Assembly: GCA_033725935.1 (NCBI GenBank)
Contig: MU867099.1
Location: 315,981-379,980 of the forward strand
DNA: 64,000 bases
Source: Cladorrhinum sp. PSN259
Taxonomy: Eukaryota; Ascomycota; Sordariomycetes; Sordariales; Podosporaceae
Direction: 5' to 3'
Below the pieces are notes generated by a model. It was given only the letters and a program-made list of their open reading frames with translations. It ran no database searches and had not been told where the DNA came from. Both the position numbers and the translations under genes were made by a program. Shown in pieces: positions 22,042-33,201 of this stretch; position 1 is the first letter of the stretch, and the number at the start of each line of letters is the position of its first letter.

Positions 22042-22389
22042 ATTCGGTGCTCTTTTGGAAGCTGCCGTTTTCTAGGAAGTGCTGCGAAGGGTGTTCCTAT
22101 AACACAATGGACTGGGCAAATTTGATGTGCAGAGGTGCAAGATGCCGGTGGTGAGTCGACCCGGCGAGAGATTCTAGCGGGGCAAGAGTTCCCCTCCAAA
22201 AGAATTGGGCAACCCCGCCTTGGGTCCCTGACCCCACTGCCCCGATTGCCGGGCAGTTAGGCCTCTCCCGCTGCGGACCCACTATCTCCGAACAACCTCA
22301 GTCCCTAGTAAGGGTTATACATGAAGTTCAGCCTCTGTCCAGTGACTTGCACATTAGCTCTTTTTTCATTATTTCCCCTGTGGCTCTAC

Positions 22390-22396
22390 TGAGTCA
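22390..22396. promoter_or_regulatory. GCN4/CpcA-type site TGAGTCA
   Basis: The heptamer TGAGTCA, reverse complement of TGACTCA, lies about 350 bp upstream of the prolyl-tRNA synthetase start. Fungal general amino-acid control factors bind this sequence and commonly drive synthetase genes. A heptamer of this kind is expected several times by chance in 64 kb, so the function is inference. Confidence 0.35.
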
Positions 22397-22669
22397 ACCG
22401 ACAAACTGGGCGTTCCTTAGGTTCTGCAATAACCCGGACACGAATTAGACGTACCTGGTAGATGGCCTGTTCCACCAGAAACGTCGTGTCACTTGGAGCC
22501 CGGGGAGTCGGTCTCACCATTACCTACAAGATTCCCATAACGCCCATGCTGCTGCATTCCTAAAATATCTTAACTCTCTTGGCTTCGGCCTTGGCTTGCA
22601 AGTCTCACAGTTCTACTGCGGATATCAGTGACTGACGCGGCGTAAAATCCTTCTACAAGTCGGGTATTC

Positions 22670-22676
22670 TGACTCA
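22670..22676. promoter_or_regulatory. GCN4/CpcA-type site TGACTCA
   Basis: A second perfect TGACTCA about 630 bp upstream of the prolyl-tRNA synthetase start and about 730 bp from the secreted-protein start. Its distance makes it a weaker candidate than the site at 22390. Confidence 0.25.
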
Positions 22677-23403
22677 TGTTCGCACTGCGTATTTGCCTTT
22701 ACGCAATTGTGTCCGTTTGACCACCATGTTTTCACTGATGAGGGAATCTCTCGGTATCCCTTTCCTTGACATATCACAGATACACACAAATTCTGGTTGT
22801 CTACACGAGTTTCCCGGCAGAAACCTGGAATTTCACCGGTCCAGGTTTGAAACGAAACATCCAAGGATGTGAACCAACCAGAAGTCGCATGTTGATTAAA
22901 AATTCCAGAACGGGAAAACGGGACGCAACATGGTTGGCTGAAGTTCAATGTCTCTTGGACGGGAAGGGCCCCATTTCCCATCCCATCTGGACGACCCTAA
23001 ACTAGACTACCTGTCCTGTTGTATTGGCTTTGCATGCTGTTACTCCAACGTGCAACTTGCAGATCTGATTTCTGGATGGCAGGTGGACACCGGCATATAC
23101 GCTGCGCTGCCCCTCTTGTGTTCCCACATGAGCGGCATCGATCTGCAGGTACAGCAAGGTACGGCCGTGCGAGATAGGGAGTCTCCTTGGTATTTTACTC
23201 CCCTCATAAAGGTGACTCGTTCCTGAGATATTCCAGCTTCCAAAAGTCCTGCCGCAAGCTTCCGGTCTGTGATACCAAGGTTCTTCCTCCCTCAATTCCA
23301 ACCTGGCATTGGTTTCTTTCCCTTTCTCTTCTGCTCTGTTCAATCCCTTCGCTTTACACATCTATTCACTTGCCTATTTCCCACAGAAGTTATATCTTCC
23401 AAC

Positions 23404-24011
23404 ATGATCATGCGGACTCTTCTTGCTTTGTTGGCGGTCATTCCGTTTGCTGCAGCATTCCCAACCTACCACATCCCCTCAGCGATGTTCAGAGTCCTTG
23501 CCGAGAACGACGATTGTATAATGCCTGAGGATTTCACTGTCCAAAACTTCATTGTTTGGTCACCTGCCGCAGATAATACCAACAAAGCCATCATCAACTT
23601 TCAGTACACGGACAACGGCACCGGGATTGCTACTCCTTGCCACTACAACTCGACATCGGTTAACGTTGCCCCTGAAGGACTCACTGAGAGATATGCCTGT
23701 GATGATGCCAATGTGCAATTAATCTGGCAGAGTCAGGTTGGGACAAACGGCTCCCTCACTATGATTGAGAGGGCCTGCCCAAACAGCAACACGTAAGTTT
23801 CAGGTTCTAGGCAGGTGGCTGTCTTTTGCTTGACACTGACAAGATTGTGGCATGTAGGTCGGTGAAATTCGAAGCATCTGGTTCTATTCGGCCTCTCCTG
23901 AGCTGTCTCACGACGGAGCGTAACACGACGCTTGGTGACGGGCAGGCGTGTGTCGCTGAAAGCCTCTATACTGGCAACTTCACAAGCCTTCAGCCATCTC
24001 CGTTATTTTAG
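23404..24011 (+). CDS. Small secreted cysteine-containing protein
   Basis: A 180-residue protein from exons 23404..23792 and 23858..24011. A clear signal peptide (MIMRTLLALLAVIPFAAA) precedes a mature chain of about 160 residues with six cysteines and several N-glycosylation sequons (NGT, NST, NGS, NTT, NFT). No transmembrane segment or enzyme motif is visible. The spacing of cysteines and a beta-rich pattern such as NFIVWSPAADNTNKAIINFQ loosely recall the Alt a 1-like secreted protein family of ascomycetes, but I would not assign it without a profile search. The ATG at 23404 gives the signal peptide directly. The intron (65 nt, GTAAGT...TAG) keeps frame. Possibly an apoplastic or cell-wall-associated protein; function unknown. 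Confidence 0.8.
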
Positions 24012-24476
24012 GGAAGGACTGACGGAAATACAAATGAATGGACAGATTGGGTTTGTTTGTCACGGACAATCTGAGTAACATTAGGTGTAATGAAAGAACA
24101 ACGGTCATTAGATAATAGATGCACTATCTGAGGTTTGAAGAAAAATGAATGTATCGATGGATATTTATCATTACCAAAAAACAAAGCGGCTGCAACACTT
24201 GCAGTACCGAAACATGCTTGAATCGGCACTCAAATGCGGGAGTTACCCTCGCTGTGGCGCCACCCCTGTTCGCTGTTCCCCAGCGGCACAGCAGCGGGCA
24301 GCCAAGAAAACTCAATCCCCTGTCCGTTTTATTCAATCACCAGCTTCTCCTCCGGACATTAAACTGTTCGCGGGGGTCTTTCCATTGCGTCATTGCCTCT
24401 CTTGGTCATCAGAGGACTTCCAAAACAGTCGCCCTGCATGCTTCCTTCTGCGTATTTAAGCTCTTCAAAAGGAAGC

Positions 24477-24498
24477 TTTTTTTTTTTTGGGGGGGGGG
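24477..24498. repeat. T12/G10 homopolymer junction
   Basis: Twelve T followed by ten G. A low-complexity tract prone to length error; no function is claimed. Confidence 0.85.
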
Positions 24499-24660
24499 CA
24501 GTGTTTGAAACACGCCCTACTCAATTCAACAGGGCTGAGCTTTCCCGTTCGGCTCCTTACCGCGCTTGGCAAATGATCGTTCAAAGGTTGATCACGCGGT
24601 TGCGACCACGTCGACGTTGAGATCTCAGGCCAACCTCCCTCTTCCAACCTCCAGCAAAAC

Positions 24661-24679
24661 TATATATTCTTATATATCC
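24661..24679 (+). promoter_or_regulatory. TATA-rich core promoter of the lipase gene
   Basis: Two TATATAT-type boxes within 19 bases, ending 86 bp before the lipase ATG, a usual distance for a fungal TATA element. TATA promoters are common on inducible secreted-enzyme genes. Spacing is seen; function is inferred. Confidence 0.5.
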
Positions 24680-24765
24680 TTGGGCTCCATTCATTATATT
24701 ACATGATTCCACACTTCAGTCAACCAATTTTTCATTGTGTCTCTCCATTTTGAACCAGTAAAAGC

Positions 24766-26103
24766 ATGAAGCCATTACGAAACCTCGTCCTGTTACTTTT
24801 CACACCCATCCATGTCCTAGGAAACCCTCTCGTCCTACCATTATCTGAAAACCAACAGCAACAACGGCCGCTCTCTTCGACTCCCTCTTCGACTCCTGTG
24901 GATCCAAATGTTCTTAGACATAAACCCCCCAACCCAGGCGACGGAGTCTCCCCATCCTTTTTCGCCTCCCTCGAGCGTCTATCCCGCCTAGTCGACGTCG
25001 CCTATTGCGTCGGCACAACCGGCGTTTCAAAACCATTTTCATGCGCTTCGCGATGCAAGGATTTTCCTACCCTTCAACTGGTGCGAACATGGAACACGGG
25101 CATCTTGATGAGCGACAGCTGCGGATACATTGCCGTGGACCACAGCAAGGATTCGAGTCAAAGGGGGATAGTGCTTGCTTTCAGAGGCACGTATAGTCTT
25201 ACTAATACGATTGTGGATTTGAGTACGGTTCCCCAGGAGTATGTGCCGTACCCAGAAGATCCTGACGATCCTGACAATGGGGGTGGGGATGGAGATGGAG
25301 ATGGAGATGGAAAGAATGGCAATAAGTGCAGGAATTGTACGGTTCATATGGGATTCATGGAGTCGTGGCGAGTGGCGAGGGAGGTGGTGCTGCCTTCGCT
25401 TAAAGCTTTGAGGGAAAAGTATCCGGAGTATCCTGTGAGGATGGTTGGGCATAGTCTTGGAGGAGCGGTTGCGGCACTTGCTGCTTTAGAATTGAGGATT
25501 GGATTGGGATGGGAGGATGTCATCGTTACCACGTTTGGGGAGCCGAGGATTGGGAACCAGGAGTTGGCAGATTACTTGGATCAGGCTTTTGGGTTGAAGG
25601 ATAACGAGACTGGAATGGCTGGGGAGAACTGGGCATACAGGAGAGTGACGCATGTTGGGGACCCTGTTCCGTTGCTCCCGTTGACAGAATGGGGCTTCCG
25701 CTCGCATGCTGGGGAGGTATTCATTACAAAGTCAGACCTGCAGCCCGCCCCGGAGGATCTAAGGATCTGCCATGGTGATAATGATCCAGAATGTTTGGGA
25801 GGGGCGGAGATGGAGACTAATTCCTGGGGCTGGCTGGGTTGGGTAATTGGACGATCTAGAAGGGAGAAACATGATGTTGTTACAGCACGCCTTCTGGAGG
25901 ATGATGACGAAGAAGCAGTCAGGACTGGAGGCTTTCCAGCACGATTCAAGCTCTGGCAGCTACTTTTCGCGCACCGAGACTACTTCTGGAGGCTGGGGCT
26001 TTGTCTTCCTGGCGGGGATCCGGCGGACTGGGGGAGGGAGAAATACAATTCTACCCTGGGCAGCGCCAATGAGAACTACGACGACGAGATACGAGACTTA
26101 TAA
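24766..26103 (+). CDS. Secreted class 3 lipase (triacylglycerol lipase)
   Basis: A 445-residue alpha/beta hydrolase with no intron. A hydrophobic signal peptide (about 1-19, cut near VLGN) is followed by a Pro/Ser-rich spacer. The lipase core has the oxyanion-side FRGT (about 139-142), the nucleophile elbow GHSLGG with Ser about 230, the catalytic Asp in HVGDPVP (about 299) and His in SHAGEVF (about 314). Triad order and the GHSLGG elbow match fungal lipase_3 enzymes of the Rhizomucor/Thermomyces type, which hydrolyse triacylglycerols outside the cell. Cys residues around 81-119 may form disulphides. A GlyAsp-repeat loop (GGGDGDGDGDGKNG, about 172-185) sits before MGFMESW, in the variable region between the first strand block and the nucleophile. 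The C-terminus extends about 90 residues beyond the usual core. Confidence 0.92.
   Translation: MKPLRNLVLLLFTPIHVLGNPLVLPLSENQQQQRPLSSTPSSTPVDPNVLRHKPPNPGDGVSPSFFASLERLSRLVDVAYCVGTTGVSKPFSCASRCKDFPTLQLVRTWNTGILMSDSCGYIAVDHSKDSSQRGIVLAFRGTYSLTNTIVDLSTVPQEYVPYPEDPDDPDNGGGDGDGDGDGKNGNKCRNCTVHMGFMESWRVAREVVLPSLKALREKYPEYPVRMVGHSLGGAVAALAALELRIGLGWEDVIVTTFGEPRIGNQELADYLDQAFGLKDNETGMAGENWAYRRVTHVGDPVPLLPLTEWGFRSHAGEVFITKSDLQPAPEDLRICHGDNDPECLGGAEMETNSWGWLGWVIGRSRREKHDVVTARLLEDDDEEAVRTGGFPARFKLWQLLFAHRDYFWRLGLCLPGGDPADWGREKYNSTLGSANENYDDEIRDL
25285..25312 (+). repeat. GGAGAT-type hexamer repeat inside lipase
   Basis: Imperfect tandem GGAGAT units encoding alternating Gly-Asp in the lipase surface loop. 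The repeat keeps frame because the unit is six bases, so length changes would add or remove Gly-Asp pairs. Confidence 0.8.
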
Positions 26104-28144
26104 TATTCCTATAATGAACGGCGAAATTATGGAAGGCACAAACAGGCCGAAACTTTTTGGATGTACAGAGTTTGGGTTTATTCATCGGCGTTCAGCATAT
26201 TTTCGGCGAGACTGGCAACAAAAATGGGATGGTAACGGTTGTTTTCCTTCTGACTTTGGCAGTCTTGATACTGGACTGTAGGTAATAATATGAACATATT
26301 TACCATATTGTATAAGACATCTGTTTGCGGATACACTTGCTATCATTCCGGGGGCTCTTTGGGGGGTTCTTCGCTTATTGAGCTGATGCTATTGGTCAGG
26401 TTTATGCTTGTGGTGGAGATGTTCTAAGATCCGTAATTCTGGATATGGGGTTCAATCATCTCATACATTTATATACATGAAGGCATTTCCATGTCCCCGT
26501 CTGAATTAGGTAGCCATCTGTCGCGTCACAACAACTCGGCTTGAGATATGGATCTCGTCGACGATTGGCACATGGGTATTGCAGGCGTTGCGCTGAGACC
26601 AGTTGATGCAGCTGTGATGGAAATTCTGCCACAAATGGGATCAGAAGATAATAAAAACACGTGGAGAATGGATTTAACTGCTGCTCCGTAGTTACGGTTG
26701 TGGATTTCATCCGCACATCCCGCACATCCGCATCCGCAGTGGTTGATGATTGCATTTCATGGAATTGCCTTACCAGGATGCACTGACCTCTCACAATTTG
26801 CTGGGCCCCAAAAAGGGGGAGGGGGAAAGAGCCGTGTGATCTTCTAGCCGCTTCCATGATTTGCCCTTTGGTGAGTTGTCCGCTGGTTGCCCCACAGCTC
26901 AGACCCAAACACGCGTGATGAGGAATGGCTTGTGCGAAAAGTCTCGCTGACAAAATTGTTAGTGTGCACAAGCGATTTCTCATCACGCGTGCCAGAGTTC
27001 CAGTTAGAGCGGAAAAGGCCAAAAGCCAATCGACATTGGGTGAGATGATGTCCTCAAGTGTCTCAAGTAAATCGGGCAGTGGCTCAGCCAATTGTTTGCA
27101 GGCTCTGTGTGACTACGGACGGGGCAGTCCCTCGCGAAAGAAAAAGGAGAGTTTCGAGGATAGAAAGAAACATCCAGAAAGCCTCGCTCGCACTCGTGAC
27201 GACTGCCGCTCAAACAGGAAATGGGCCAATTGAACAACAGCCTAACTCCCAGCCACGGGACTGGTTGACGTGCCACGAGGGCAATGCGCCCAGGTGCGGG
27301 TGAGCAAGCAGTGAATGATAAGGACATGCTCGAATGGGGGCTCTGAGTCAAGAAGCTTTATATCCCATGGTTACTTTGCGTGCCATGCCCCATTACCTCC
27401 CTTGTGAAGATAGGCATACGATAGGAAACAAGGACTGATTGTAGGTAGGTATTCGTACAGCTTCACTTCACATCATCTCATTGCAGTCGACTGTTGGCGA
27501 GGCGCCAGGCCCTAGACCTAAGACAGGGAGGGGGGTTCGTTCACACAGGTTCAGGCTGCCAAAGTGGAGAGGGGTTATCAAGGCAAACCCCGTGAGGCCG
27601 TGATCTGAAGGGTGCAAAACGTGATTTTGGATGAATGAAATGAAAAGAACACAGGAAAAAATGCCATCTAATTTATGAACCCGTCACAGATAACCACTCT
27701 GTTGCTGAGCCCATCTCCCAGAGTGCGGATGGTGATCCGGGCAGTGGGGTTCCAGGAGGCCGTGTTGGAAGTGAGGGTTGCTTGTCTTCGTCCCTGTTAG
27801 TGCGAGACTTCCATTTCATCGGGGAGATAACGTGGGACCAGTGTCACGTGCTAACGCGCCTGCTGTCGTTTCATTCGATCCAATCCCACGACATACAGGG
27901 ACCCCCCGCTCGTCTGCGCTCGCTAGCCCCAAGAGAGGGGGAGACTTTGACCTCCCCCGAAAGTCCCTTTGCTCAACACTTGAACCTACTCCCAACTCCC
28001 GCTACATCGCAAAAAAAACAACAAATCCAAACCCGCTCTTACCACAGCGACCTTTTCCCCGACTCTTTTTTTTCCCTTTCCCTTTCCGGACCATCTAATA
28101 CACCTTTACTTTGCGCATTTATCTTCCCAACAAATACAATCAAA
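26104..28144. other. Two-kilobase stretch without a recognised gene
   Basis: It lies between the lipase stop and the 14-3-3 start. Open frames on both strands (the longest about 210 codons, minus, near 26.5-27.1 kb) begin only at non-ATG codons and have no family features. The last 150 bases are C/T-rich (runs near 28020-28090) and form the 14-3-3 promoter and leader. Confidence 0.5.
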
Positions 28145-29366
28145 ATGGCCAACGAGGTACGTTTTAGGTTAACTCGCGGCCCATGCCGCCTTTTCCCCTC
28201 CTCCCGCATCACCACTGCCGCCTTGCGAGCATGCCCAAACCTGCGATAGCACCAAAACCCACCCCCTTTGGCTGTTCATACTTGTTGAAGTCGTGTTTCT
28301 CCCGGATATCTTTTGCTAACATCGATTCTTGAAATGTAGCGCGAGAGGTGTGTGCCATTATGCCCATCAAGACCAACATTGGCCCCGACCCCGCTGTTGC
28401 CGCTGTGAGCACGAAAGCTGACCAGAGACTAAAAAATTGCAGCAAGACCTTCCTCGCTCGCCTTTGCGAGCAGGCCGAGCGTTACGATGAGATGGTTGGG
28501 TACATGAAGGAGGTCGCCAAGCTTGGTGGCGAGCTCACCGTCGACGAGCGCAACCTCCTCTCGGTCGCCTACAAGAACGTCGTTGGCACCCGCCGTGCCA
28601 GTTGGCGCATCATCTCCTCCATCGAGCAGAAGGAGGAGTCCAAGGGTTCCGACAAGCACGTCTCTACCATTCGCGATTACCGCAACAAGATCGAGGCTGA
28701 GCTCGAGAAGGTCTGCCAAGACGTCCTCGATGTCCTCGACGAGGCTCTTATCCCTAATGCCGCCTCTGGCGAGTCCAAGGTCTTCTACCACAAGATGTAT
28801 GTTTGGTCTTCGTTTTATTTCCGGGATCGTATTTGATGGTCACATTTTCTAACAATTTTTTTTTACAGGAAGGGTGACTACCACCGTTATCTTGCCGAGT
28901 TCGCCTCCGGTGAGAAGCGCAAGGGCGCTGCCACTGCTGCCCACGAGGCCTACAAGGTAAGGAACCCGTGCTTACCGCATGATAAATCGGCCAGTTGCTA
29001 ATAAACGTCCGACAGAGCGCCACCGATGTTGCTCAGACCGAGTTGACCCCCACTCACCCCATCCGCCTTGGTCTCGCTCTCAACTTCTCCGTTTTCTACT
29101 ACGAGATCCTCAACTCCCCCGACCGTGCTTGCCATCTTGCCAAGCAGGCTTTTGATGATGCGATCGCCGAGCTCGACTCTCTCTCCGAGGAGTCGTACCG
29201 CGACAGCACGCTTATCATGCAGCTTCTCCGGGATAACCTCACCCTCTGGACCTCGTCCGATAACGGCGAGGCCGAGGCCGTTGAGACTGCCCCCAAGGAG
29301 GAGAAGACTGAGGAGAAGCCCGCTGAGGCTAAGGCCGAGGAGGCTGCCGCTGAGCCCCAGGCATAA
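28145..29366 (+). CDS. BMH1: 14-3-3 protein
   Basis: A 270-residue phosphoserine-binding adaptor. Exons are 28145..28156 (12 nt), 28340..28347 (8 nt), 28443..28796, 28869..28956 and 29016..29366. The joined N-terminus MANERESKTFLARLCEQAER is the expected 14-3-3 start, so the 8-nt microexon CGCGAGAG is real. Signatures are RNLLSVAYKNVVGTRRASWR (14-3-3 signature 1), GDYHRYLAEFASGEKRK and LGLALNFSVFYYEILNSPDR (within the second signature region). Nine helices form the dimeric cup that binds phosphorylated clients in signalling and cell-cycle control. The tail is Glu/Ala/Lys-rich (KPAEAKAEEAAAEPQA), the variable part of the family. Codon use is C-ending and strongly biased, as in highly expressed fungal genes. 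Confidence 0.97.
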
Positions 29367-32238
29367 GCGGCTTCCTATCATGCATCCTATAGTTTATCTC
29401 TGCTAGGCAAACCAGGGTCGAAGATGGCCTGGCCAGCTTCACCCCGGAATGATTCGGGTCTATTTCTGGAGACCTAGGAAGGCCGGATTGTTGGGCTATT
29501 TTGTCTAACATGAGCGGCTTCGTGGAGTGAGATATGCAAACAGTAAACTGTTATCAAATGGCAAGGGCGGGACCGCGCAAGGGAGTTGGTTGATGTTAAG
29601 GGGGGACTGAAAATGCAGGGCATGGTGCTTTTTCGTCTCTTTTTGTTAAACTCTATGTTTTTTTCTTTTCTCTTTTTTGTGCTTGTTCTCCTCCCCGCAA
29701 CTGAAGGTCAGACTTGTCGAATGGGATATCAGGCCGAAGCCAAGAAGGTCGAAATGTCGTCATCTGGCAAAGGCAACGAAAAATTCATTTTAAGCCAAGA
29801 CCAAAACCTATCATCCTTTTTTTTCTTCTCTAGTTTCCCCTCATATCCCCCCATTCATCATGTGTGTTTCCCCCAACCTGTTGATCTGTTTCTGTTCCTT
29901 CAATATCCCCTTGAATTTTTCTGCAATGCAGTTGCAACAATACCCCTGTACAACCTGAGCTTCCTCTTTACGCTTGCCTGCCCCCTTTCTTTGATGAGAA
30001 TGGATGGAGGGGAAAGAAATAGATGAAACGACAGAGCTTTAACTCCCAACGTACGGAGAGAAATATAATTGAAGTTCTCTCCTGCTTCAGATGATTCGTG
30101 TTTGTCAGAAATGTTTTGATTTATTGATTTATTTTTTTGGCTTAGAAGGGAGGCAAAGTTTGTGAGAGGTTATACACAATTGTTGGTGACCAAGAAGAGG
30201 TTATTTTTGTTTTCCTCTCACCACAGCATCACACATTGTTAACACATCCCGGATCACAGGAGCACATGCCCTTTCCTACCTAAAAGCTCGTGGTTTATTT
30301 TACTTTGTGATAGGTACAGTCAGTTACTCGGTATGTACGGAATCTTTGGGTCGCGTGCATTCTTCTTCTTATAACTTTAGTCGCAAGAGAAGGAAGCCTC
30401 TCCACATTGCCTGCTTACTTGTCCCAAGTTATACATCTTGTACATACCCTCGAGATATAATATTGTCTTATCCAAAAACAAAATAAAACCATGAACATAT
30501 CAAAGGCTAGAAAATATAATCGTAGACAAAATGTTTCTCTCACACCATCTTCGCTTCGGAGGGAACCATGGACAACTTTTGTATGAAGAAAAAAAAAAGG
30601 CCTCCCAAGCTAGCTTCAAAGTCGTCGCCAGAGTAAATACGAAAAGTACAAATAAAGTTAATAAGAAACCTATACATCGAGCGTCAACCGTGGTCAAGTG
30701 ATCGATCGCCACAAAAACAAAACACACACAAACATACATCCGGAAGTCCTGGACTCGCTTTCAAGCCCCCATCCATCATCTGCGTCTCCATCTTCATCTC
30801 CATCTCAATCTTCAATCATCCTTCCTTCCTATCACCCACCAGGTTGGCTCCAACTCGGCTCATATATCAAATAAATAAACCTTCATAGTTTATTTGTTTA
30901 TACCGCCATGACGACCGTTCCATTCGCCACGGCCCGCTGTACTAAATTTTGTTAAAAACAAAAGCGGAACAATACAACAAACACAATGTAATATCCTACG
31001 TGATACATCACATTCTTATATTGCTCCTTCAACTACTTTACTCCAACTAAACTCGCTTCTCCTAGTACGTACCAAAAACCATTACAACGTCCACGAATGA
31101 TCACTATCGTACCAGTTGAGCAAAAGATTTATTATTAACCATTAACTAAGTTCGGAAAATGCTCCTCAATCCCGCATTTTCTGCATTAAAGATATATATA
31201 TAGGTGCGTTTGTGGGGTATGATGTGAATGCGTCAGTGTATAAAGGTATATCCCCCAAGCCTTTCCTCAATGTTAGAAAAAAACCAGGCTTCGCTTTGTG
31301 TTTCAACATGCAAATAAACCTCCCGATAAAAACCAAAACTAACTCCAGCCGCTTTCTTCGTTTGTTTGCTTGCTTGATTTTTGGCCATGCCAAAGTATAT
31401 AATCTAATTCCCCACGCTCTTGAAAAGAGTATTAATCTCAATAGCAGCAACCATGTGATGTAGATCTCTTGCAGGGCTTCTTTAAGGTCTGCCAACTGCT
31501 CTATAGCATTCCTTTCCTTTCTTCTCTGCTTGTGACGTCGTTTCCCATCAAGTGGCGCAGGTATGTCCAAGTCTCAACCCAGACAAAAGTGGGCAATCCC
31601 GATTTCTCTGAGGGCAACGTTCGCAAAATTGGGATATCTGGAAGAGCTTCCAATCACTCTATAGCAATGTCGGGGAGCGGCCACTCAGAAAACGCCCTAT
31701 CCCAGTCGATAAAATCAAACCCGGCCAAAACGTGGGTCGCGTCAAGCCTGAGTGGCCGAAAGGGATTGTTGGGACCACACAGGATTGTCTCCCAATCAAT
31801 GGCAGGGGTATACTTCTATGAAATGCCCCCGGCACTAGGAGTGACCGAGGTCGAAAATCCCCGGAACAAATGTGTCCGCTGTGTTGTGGAAATAATTTGT
31901 CGAGCTGGACAGAAGATTCTGCCTCTGTCTCCGGTTGATTCCCAGACACTGTGTGGAGGTGTCACGATGGTGTCAATTTGACGAGTCGAGTTCGTGGAAG
32001 GCTGTCCGCCGCCTAAGATGCCGCCCTGCGTTGATCTCCTTTTACGAACTGTGTGTTGTTGTAGATGTGTTTGTATTCGTCGTCGGTGTTGGTGGTCCTC
32101 ACCCGAAGAGGGTGATGCGTTCGGACTGTTGAGGCTAATCGCTGCTGAGCATAGCCTCCCAGCAACCTTGCACAACTGATGGCAGAGCCACTGACGGAGC
32201 CGCCAACAAAGATCCTATAATTCCGTAATCCATGTTCT
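29367..32238. other. Nearly 3 kb without a convincing gene
   Basis: The 14-3-3 3' end, then AT-rich sequence with T and A runs (about 29.6-31.3 kb), then a more balanced stretch to 32.2 kb. Open frames near 31.2-32.0 kb start only at non-ATG codons and contain no recognisable domain. No tRNA, 5S rRNA or transposon ends were seen. A long non-coding transcript or a fast-evolving spliced gene cannot be excluded. Confidence 0.45.
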
Positions 32239-33201
32239 CTATACATTCGGGCGTGTCGTGCGCTGAAGTAACGCGGCTGCACGCGAAAGTCGAGACTTGC
32301 TTTTTGCCATTGCCCGTCTACCGGGTGGAACATCCGAGTCGCTAAGCTCCGAGTCTGATGTTGGGGTAGCTATTGCTCGGGCGTTTCGATTGCGCAAGAT
32401 ATCCATGCTCTGTGACTTTTGAACCGTTTGCTGAGTTGATGCAGCAAGTCTTTGTGCAGAGAGCCACCTTGGTTGACTGTTTGGTCTGATAATCTCTCGA
32501 ATCTCCGCGTCCCGTCTATTGGCGCTGCGGCTTCGTTTCACTCGTTTGAGAAGGTCAGTCACCTTCTTGCCAAAGCTCTGGCTCTGTCGTTCCGGCGTCT
32601 TCTCATTTGTTGCGCTAACTACTGTGCTGAGCGGCGGTGATGACGGCCGGCTACAGTTACGGCAAATGTTAATAGACTCAACGCTCGATGCCTCTTTGGT
32701 GGTCGAACCAGACCCTAATCGTATAAACCGTACCGCCCCTGTGGTGTCGTTCTTTTTGCTTTTCCCTCCCTGGTTTGCATCCAATGTCTCGGAGCAGCAG
32801 CAGTACGTTTCGGTTCCATGGACAAGGACTGCGTCGCTCCAACCGCGAATCCAATCAGCCTTTTTGCCCTGATTCCTACTTGGCATGAGCTGCGACCTCG
32901 TGGCCAGCCAATCCGAACTCCAGCCATCGTTCCGACTTGGTATTTCCTGCGCCTCTGGAGATGTCGAGGTCCTGTTGACGTCTAGATCTTGACCTTGTGG
33001 TGCGTTTCGTTCTGGGATCTGCATTGGTTGCCCATTTACTTCCGTCTTTGTCACTTCGGGGCTCGATGCTGGTCCATCGTAAGGGTTTGTGTATTCTGAG
33101 AATGGCGTCGTCCGGGCGATGAAGTCTGACAAAGCAACAGGTGGTGCAGGGCGATGGGGCGCCGTGGTCCCAGGCGAGGATGTTTCGACGGAGCGATACA
33201 T
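32239..33201 (-). CDS. Hypothetical basic, serine-rich protein
   Basis: A single open frame of 320 residues starting with ATG at 33201. I do not recognise a family. It opens with a Pro/Thr-rich disordered stretch. It then has a segment dense in Trp and Cys (SDAVLVHGTETYCCCSETLD) and a second Cys pair (SINICRNCSRPSS), which together could form a small metal site. A basic helix follows (SFGKKVTDLLKRVKRSRSA). The C-terminus is Arg/Ser-rich (KSKSRLSRAAALLQR) with possible 14-3-3 or kinase sites. There is no signal peptide or membrane segment. Composition is coding-like and the frame is long, so a real gene is likely, but the 3' end could be extended by an unseen intron. It probably works in the nucleus or cytoplasm; the role is unknown. 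Confidence 0.65.
   Translation of the reverse strand: MYRSVETSSPGTTAPHRPAPPVALSDFIARTTPFSEYTNPYDGPASSPEVTKTEVNGQPMQIPERNAPQGQDLDVNRTSTSPEAQEIPSRNDGWSSDWLATRSQLMPSRNQGKKADWIRGWSDAVLVHGTETYCCCSETLDANQGGKSKKNDTTGAVRFIRLGSGSTTKEASSVESINICRNCSRPSSPPLSTVVSATNEKTPERQSQSFGKKVTDLLKRVKRSRSANRRDAEIREIIRPNSQPRWLSAQRLAASTQQTVQKSQSMDILRNRNARAIATPTSDSELSDSDVPPGRRAMAKSKSRLSRAAALLQRTTRPNV

Larger units (their letters stand above)
22042..23403. other. Divergent intergenic region ProRS / secreted protein
   Basis: About 1.36 kb between two start codons. It contains two GCN4/CpcA-like heptamers (listed separately). No convincing gene is present; open frames on both strands lack conserved features. Confidence 0.5.
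24012..24765. other. Intergenic region upstream of lipase
   Basis: About 750 bp. It contains a T12G10 homopolymer junction near 24477-24498 and a TATA-rich core promoter near 24661 (both listed). No gene was recognised. Confidence 0.5.

Noticed and set aside
26456..27091. 211-codon minus-strand frame
   Set aside because: It begins at TTG, has no homology-like features and low coding character.
31469..31981. 170-codon plus-strand frame near 31.5 kb
   Set aside because: It starts at TTG, has no recognisable domain, and competing frames exist on the other strand.
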